A stretch of DNA of 64,000 nucleotides from Aradus depressus. Taxonomy: Eukaryota > Arthropoda > Insecta > Hemiptera > Aradidae. The stretch spans positions 46,641,087 to 46,705,086 of the forward strand of contig OY759216.1 in NCBI GenBank assembly GCA_963662175.1, written 5' to 3'. This document shows positions 59,941 to 64,000 of this stretch, one piece after another. The notes below the pieces were generated by a model. It searched no databases. It had not been told where the DNA came from and worked only from the letters and a program-made list of their open reading frames with translations. The translations under genes were made by a program, and so were the position numbers. The stretch's first letter is position 1; each line of letters opens with the position of its first letter.

Positions 59941-60274
59941 GGACCGGTAGACGCCACCGAGCTCTTTCCATAACAATTGTCTTTTGTCCTATCTTGTGAT
60001 TCATCCTTCCATTGCTTAGTGTTTCCAAAGAGTTGGACACACTTCACGTGGATACTTTCGGATGATTTGCGCTATTGTGTACAGTTGTGATGACGTCCGT
60101 CGTATACACAGCGGTGGAGACAGACTCCAAATCGACTCAGGGGTCTATTTTTACGTTTCCTCATCGATCTGCCGTCACCTTTATTCCGCACTTGTAGCCA
60201 TTCATCAGGAATGTACTCTTCTTTTAGTATAATATAACATATATAAATATATATTTTTTTTTTGTTTTTTTATT

Positions 60275-60715
60275 TCCTCAGATATACGAAGTGTAGGGGA
60301 AGTTATGTAATCGGTCAAAAATTCGATGCGAAGTTTTCAACGGAATTCCAATTATGAAAAAACTATTTCTGACTGTCTGTGTGTGTTTGTGAACACAAGA
60401 ACTCCCGGTAAAATGAAGGTATCGACACGATATTTTATATTTGAATTCAGAAACGTCTATCGACGACACCCACTCATTTTCAGATAAATCGACCAATGAT
60501 AAGGGGGGATTAACACAAAAACTCTAATAACTGCCGATGTAGTGAGTTTATCGACACAACATTTAGTGTGAGGATTTAGGAGTCCCTAATTAAGTAAACT
60601 ATTGAATATTAGCGCAAACGGTCGACTGGTTTTGGAGGAGGAGATAATTTAATTGATTAATTCATTCTGTGTAAGGACATTGCCGATGAATCACCGACAA
60701 CTTTTGTTTTTGTTA
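60275..60715 (+). repeat. R1 repeat, most complete copy
   Basis: Left palindrome TTCCTCAGATATACGAAG then TGTAGGGGAAGTT, GTCTGTGTGTG block, two TAACTGCCG/AACTCCCGG modules, CAAACGGTCGACTGG, and the end CATTGCCGATGAATCACCG. Confidence 0.85.
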
Positions 60716-61219
60716 TCGTAGTTGAGCCATTGCTTATTTACTGTCACTCCGTTGCCGGCGGACCCTGAAGTTCCTTAGCCACCCACACCGCGATCTATCT
60801 TTCTTCACTGGTCCCTAGTTCCCTACATGGTGTTCCACGGCATCCTTCTTCACCAGGTCATGTCTGTCTGCGGTCTGCTTCTTTCCACATCCTAGCCCAC
60901 CACAAGCGCCGTGATTTCATGATTGGGGATCAACCCACCCCCGAAATTTAAAAAAAAATTGTGCTTTTTGTAAATAATAAAACTTGACTTAAGATTTCTT
61001 GCCCATAGGACAGCTGCTTCAGTATTTTTAAGCAATGCTGCTCAAGAACTGTTGTTCTATGAAAGAAGAAGAAATTCAAACAATCTCTTCAGCAATATCA
61101 GACTTTTGACCTGACGATGCCCATAATCCACTACTGACATTTCAAGGAAAACTATCCTTTTAGGAGAGAAAGTGGCTAGACTGTTCATCTGAAGTGAAAC
61201 CAAAATGTTTTTTATTTCA

Positions 61220-61478
61220 AGCCAAAAACAACGTGACAAAAACATTTTTCCAACAATTCACAGGTTTTTGAAAATTGGAGCTATCTTCCAGTTTCAGTAG
61301 CTATAAGTGAACGGTCTTTCTTAACCCTTAGACGTATGAAAATCTATATCAGAAATAGTACTAGCCAAGACAGATTGAATGGATTAGCTCTGATGTCAAT
61401 ACACAGAGACATTCCTGAAACAGTTTTAAACAAGCTTGCACAAACAAAAGCTAGAAGACTTAAATTAATTTTGAAATG
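61220..61478 (+). pseudogene. hAT transposase C-terminal fragment
   Basis: The frame ends at TGA 61478 and reads LPVSVAISERSFLTLRRMK, then NSTSQDRLNGLALMSIHRDI, the conserved dimerisation region of hAT transposases (ZMYM1/52 kDa repressor-like group). The N-terminal zinc finger and catalytic core are missing. Confidence 0.85.
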
Positions 61479-61500
61479 ACCCTAAAACAATTGACTATGG

Positions 61501-61551
<51 letters not shown>

Positions 61552-61590
61552 CCCCCCTCCCCCCGAAACAAAATCCTGGGCCCGCCCTTG
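61479..61590. mobile_element. hAT element right end with TA microsatellite
   Basis: A (TA)n run (61503-61549) and a C-rich tract, then CAAAATCCTGGGCCCGCCC and TTG at 61590, a hAT-type terminus. A weak partner might start at CAAGCGCCGTG (60903). Confidence 0.6.
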
Positions 61591-61901
61591 ATGACTGCCA
61601 CTATGGTCGAGTATCGCTACATGATGTCCTTCAACTTCATATTTGTTCTAATCCTCCATTCGTTAATACGCTTTATCTTTCACCAGGTCTCTTATTGTCC
61701 TAAACACTCTATTTACAAAAGTAGGCGTTTCCGTAGTTTTTTTTTTACTAGAAAAATCTTTTCCATAACAAAGCCTCAGTAGGTTATATACTGTTTATAT
61801 AATATTATATGTATATGTTATTGTTGGTCTCTCTCAAGCCTGCTGTTCCTATATAAGATAAGAGACTATCATTATACCAAAGTTTTAAATATTTATGTGT
61901 A

Positions 61902-62608
61902 CAGTAAACTCTCGATTATCCGCGGGCGGTTTATCCGCGGTGCCTGTAGGAGGCATTTTTATAAAAAAGGAAGGTTTTGAAACCGAAAATTATTTCACAA
62001 AAATTGAAATAAAGTTACTAAATACATACTTAAACGTAATAAAAATTGTAAATCACAAATATACATACAGTACAGTACACTTAATAATGTATGTACAGTA
62101 CAAAACGTTTATGTAGTTCAGTATTACTGTGCAGTACATACATCGGTATATACGTAGTGTGTGCTTGAGCAGTTTTGGACGCGACTAGCGGCACTGCAGA
62201 TGTTTGCTTACTTAGCGTGCGAGTGAATCGCCTGACCAGTGAGTCATCTGCACGTGATGCAGCATTATTCAATACCTTGAAGAGCAAGACGACGCATCAC
62301 TTTGTGACAAGATGGTGTTGAGAAAACTCAAATCACAAATAAAGATAAAGTGTTTCACTACGAAAAAGCAAAAGCAAATGACTGACTTTTTTGTTAAACA
62401 GTAAACATGACTTTTTAATAACCTACATGACATTGATTGAGTTTTATTATCAGGTACGTCCTTTTATTGTATAATAAACTTATTTAAAGCACTACTTGTG
62501 TGTTGTTTTTTTAGTGCATTCGGCCTTTGTTTAACCATTATCGGCAATTTTGCGGCTTATCCGCGGTATCCACGCCAGTCAATCCCGCGGATAATCGGGA
62601 GTTTAAAC
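61902..62608 (+). mobile_element. Tigger/pogo-type DNA transposon remnant
   Basis: After TA (61900-61901) the left end is CAGTAAACTCTCGATTATCC. The right end, GGATAATCGGGAGTTTA, is its inverted repeat; the last three bases are eroded. Second inner repeats (TTATCCGCGG) also face each other. About 707 bp, so most of the transposase is gone. Confidence 0.82.
62245..62404 (+). pseudogene. Tigger-type transposase C-terminus remnant
   Basis: The frame ending at TAA 62404 reads QYLEEQDDASL... and ends KKQKQMTDFFVKQ, the usual 'Q-rich linker then TDFF' ending of pogo/Tigger transposases. The catalytic DDE part is not present. Confidence 0.6.
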
Positions 62609-62609
62609 T

Positions 62610-63600
62610 TATATATTTATGTCTTACAAATAAAATGTAATATAACTAAATATTATTATTATTATCATCCCTTCTTCACTAGAACAAATGAAGAGGTGAT
62701 ACATGTGAAAAGGGTTGAAATCCCAGGCTAAACTATTGGCTACATTTTGAACAATATTAGAAGACCCCTTCTTGGCAAAAAATCGTGCACTTGCTCTGCT
62801 TCAAACATACGAGTAGTAACAATAGGTACCAGACTGTTTGATTTTGGTCCTGTTGTGAAAGTTGCTGAGGACAACTGACTGACCTCGACAGCCTCCTGCT
62901 AATGAATCCCAGGATTACCCTAATGTCACACAGACTCCTTATCTGTTCATCTCGTCAACAAGAACACATCTTCAAATCTTCACAACTCCTGTTTATTTAT
63001 TGCTAGCTCGAGTACCATGCGTTGCTCGGGCAAAGCGCTATCTTTCATACAATTCCTAGGCTTCTGCCAGCAGTTCACTGTGTTTTTACTATCCCAGGTA
63101 TAAAAGGTCAATCCCGTTGAAAAATGAAAAAAAAAAATATATATATATATTGTGAGGATTACAGGACCTTCTTATACCAACAACGTTCACAGATCACTCT
63201 CTCCCTCTGGCAGATGTTTATATTTTTTGACGTTTTTTTTTTTTTATATTTTCTTAAAATGAGTGAAATGAATGAAAAATTATCTTTATTTTGGGACATA
63301 CGTCCCCTAAGAATAATAACATAAAAAATAAACTAAAGTATACAAGTATGAACCAGTTGAAAAGAATAAATATAAAGTAAAATAAAAGAGGTCTCTAGAA
63401 GTAAGTACTAAATGTTAAAAACAGGCAAACAGTAGAACAATATAATAAACTAGTGAAAATAATAAAGAGAAATAAAAAATGAAAATAGAAAAATTAGAAA
63501 AACAAGTATGAATAATAATGTGAAACATGATAACAATAATGACTTGTATATGAATAAATTGTAAAAAACTGGAAACAGAAGAGTAACAATCTGTCCAGAG
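62610..63600. other. Intergenic stretch with repeat fragments
   Basis: At 63003-63045 CTAGCTCGAGTACCATGCG and TTGCTCGGGCAAAG resemble an eroded Helitron 3' end on the minus strand. At 63155-63205 there is one end of the 44.4 kb MITE family. No gene seen. Confidence 0.45.
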
Positions 63601-63628
63601 GAGTGAGAGACTTATAGGAAGACGAGAA

Positions 63629-64000
63629 CTATCTCATAGGAGTCAGCCTTAGGAGATAATGGAAAATTATGGACTTAAATGAAAGAAGAGTAGGAGCATG
63701 GCGAATCTGGAGAGGGAGAGAGTTCCAGAGTTAGCCTGGATAAGGAAGAAGTTGTGATAGATTGTTGTCTTGTGGGAAGAGAGGTAAAGATCAGAGGGAC
63801 GTCCCGTCCGGACGGGATCTAGTGACTTTCTGGTGGATATAGGATTTAAATTAGAGCATTTGGAAGATGTAGGAGGGCTTTTGGGAAGATATGGTTTGAT
63901 TTTTCTTCTTTTGTCCGAAACGCAGAAAATAAAAATAATGTAATGTAAATACGTAGGTATTCAGAAAGAATGGAAATACGTCATATTTGTTGAACAAAAA
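63629..64000 (-). pseudogene. LINE reverse transcriptase C-terminus, runs off the window
   Basis: On the minus strand RTGRPSDLYLSSHKTTIYHN, FFLIQA, then after a frame change LWNSLPLQIRHAPTLSFK and a stop at 63631-63629. This is the conserved 'SFfxxAxxLWNSLPxxIR' ending of many LINE ORF2 proteins. At least one frameshift; the upstream part lies beyond the window. Confidence 0.7.

Overview
The window is AT-rich eukaryotic DNA from an insect. The evidence is an insect-type gustatory receptor with three phase-0 introns at its 3' end, spliced genes with GT-AG introns, tRNA-derived SINEs, LINE, hAT, Tigger and Helitron elements, and SINE tails made of the insect telomere-type CCTAA motif. The order cannot be fixed by eye; a hemipteran or similar repeat-rich insect is only a guess. 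No bacterial genes, CRISPR arrays or rRNA were seen. Start codons were taken as ATG only; several long open frames open with TTG or GTG and were trimmed. Three host genes were rebuilt exon by exon, with every splice phase agreeing. (1) 1321-3130 (+): a four-exon gustatory receptor of 370 aa. (2) 18118-4273 (-): a thirteen-exon SLC7-type amino acid transporter light chain of 493 aa, closest to b(0,+)AT. It converges on the receptor gene, and its introns are packed with transposons, including a 2.1 kb Helitron 44 bp from a splice donor. (3) 25866-33937 (+): a nine-exon QTRT2 gene (388 aa), the non-catalytic subunit of the queuine tRNA-ribosyltransferase. It is transcribed divergently from the transporter. 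An unidentified open exon-like segment (25402-25737) lies just upstream of it. From about 34 kb to the right edge no host gene was recognised. That half holds SINE pieces, many copies of a dominant ~500 bp repeat (called R1 here), hAT and Tigger remnants, foldback elements, minisatellites, and LINE remnants at 44.7, 47.9 and 63.6 kb. The three genes act separately: chemosensation, amino acid transport and tRNA wobble-base modification. The most unusual structures are a splice acceptor expanded into a five-copy 42 bp tandem repeat in QTRT2, the R1 family with palindromes at both ends, the Helitron with two nested minisatellites, a weak splice donor followed by a 33-base T tract in the transporter, and a transporter lacking the cysteine that normally bonds to its heavy chain.
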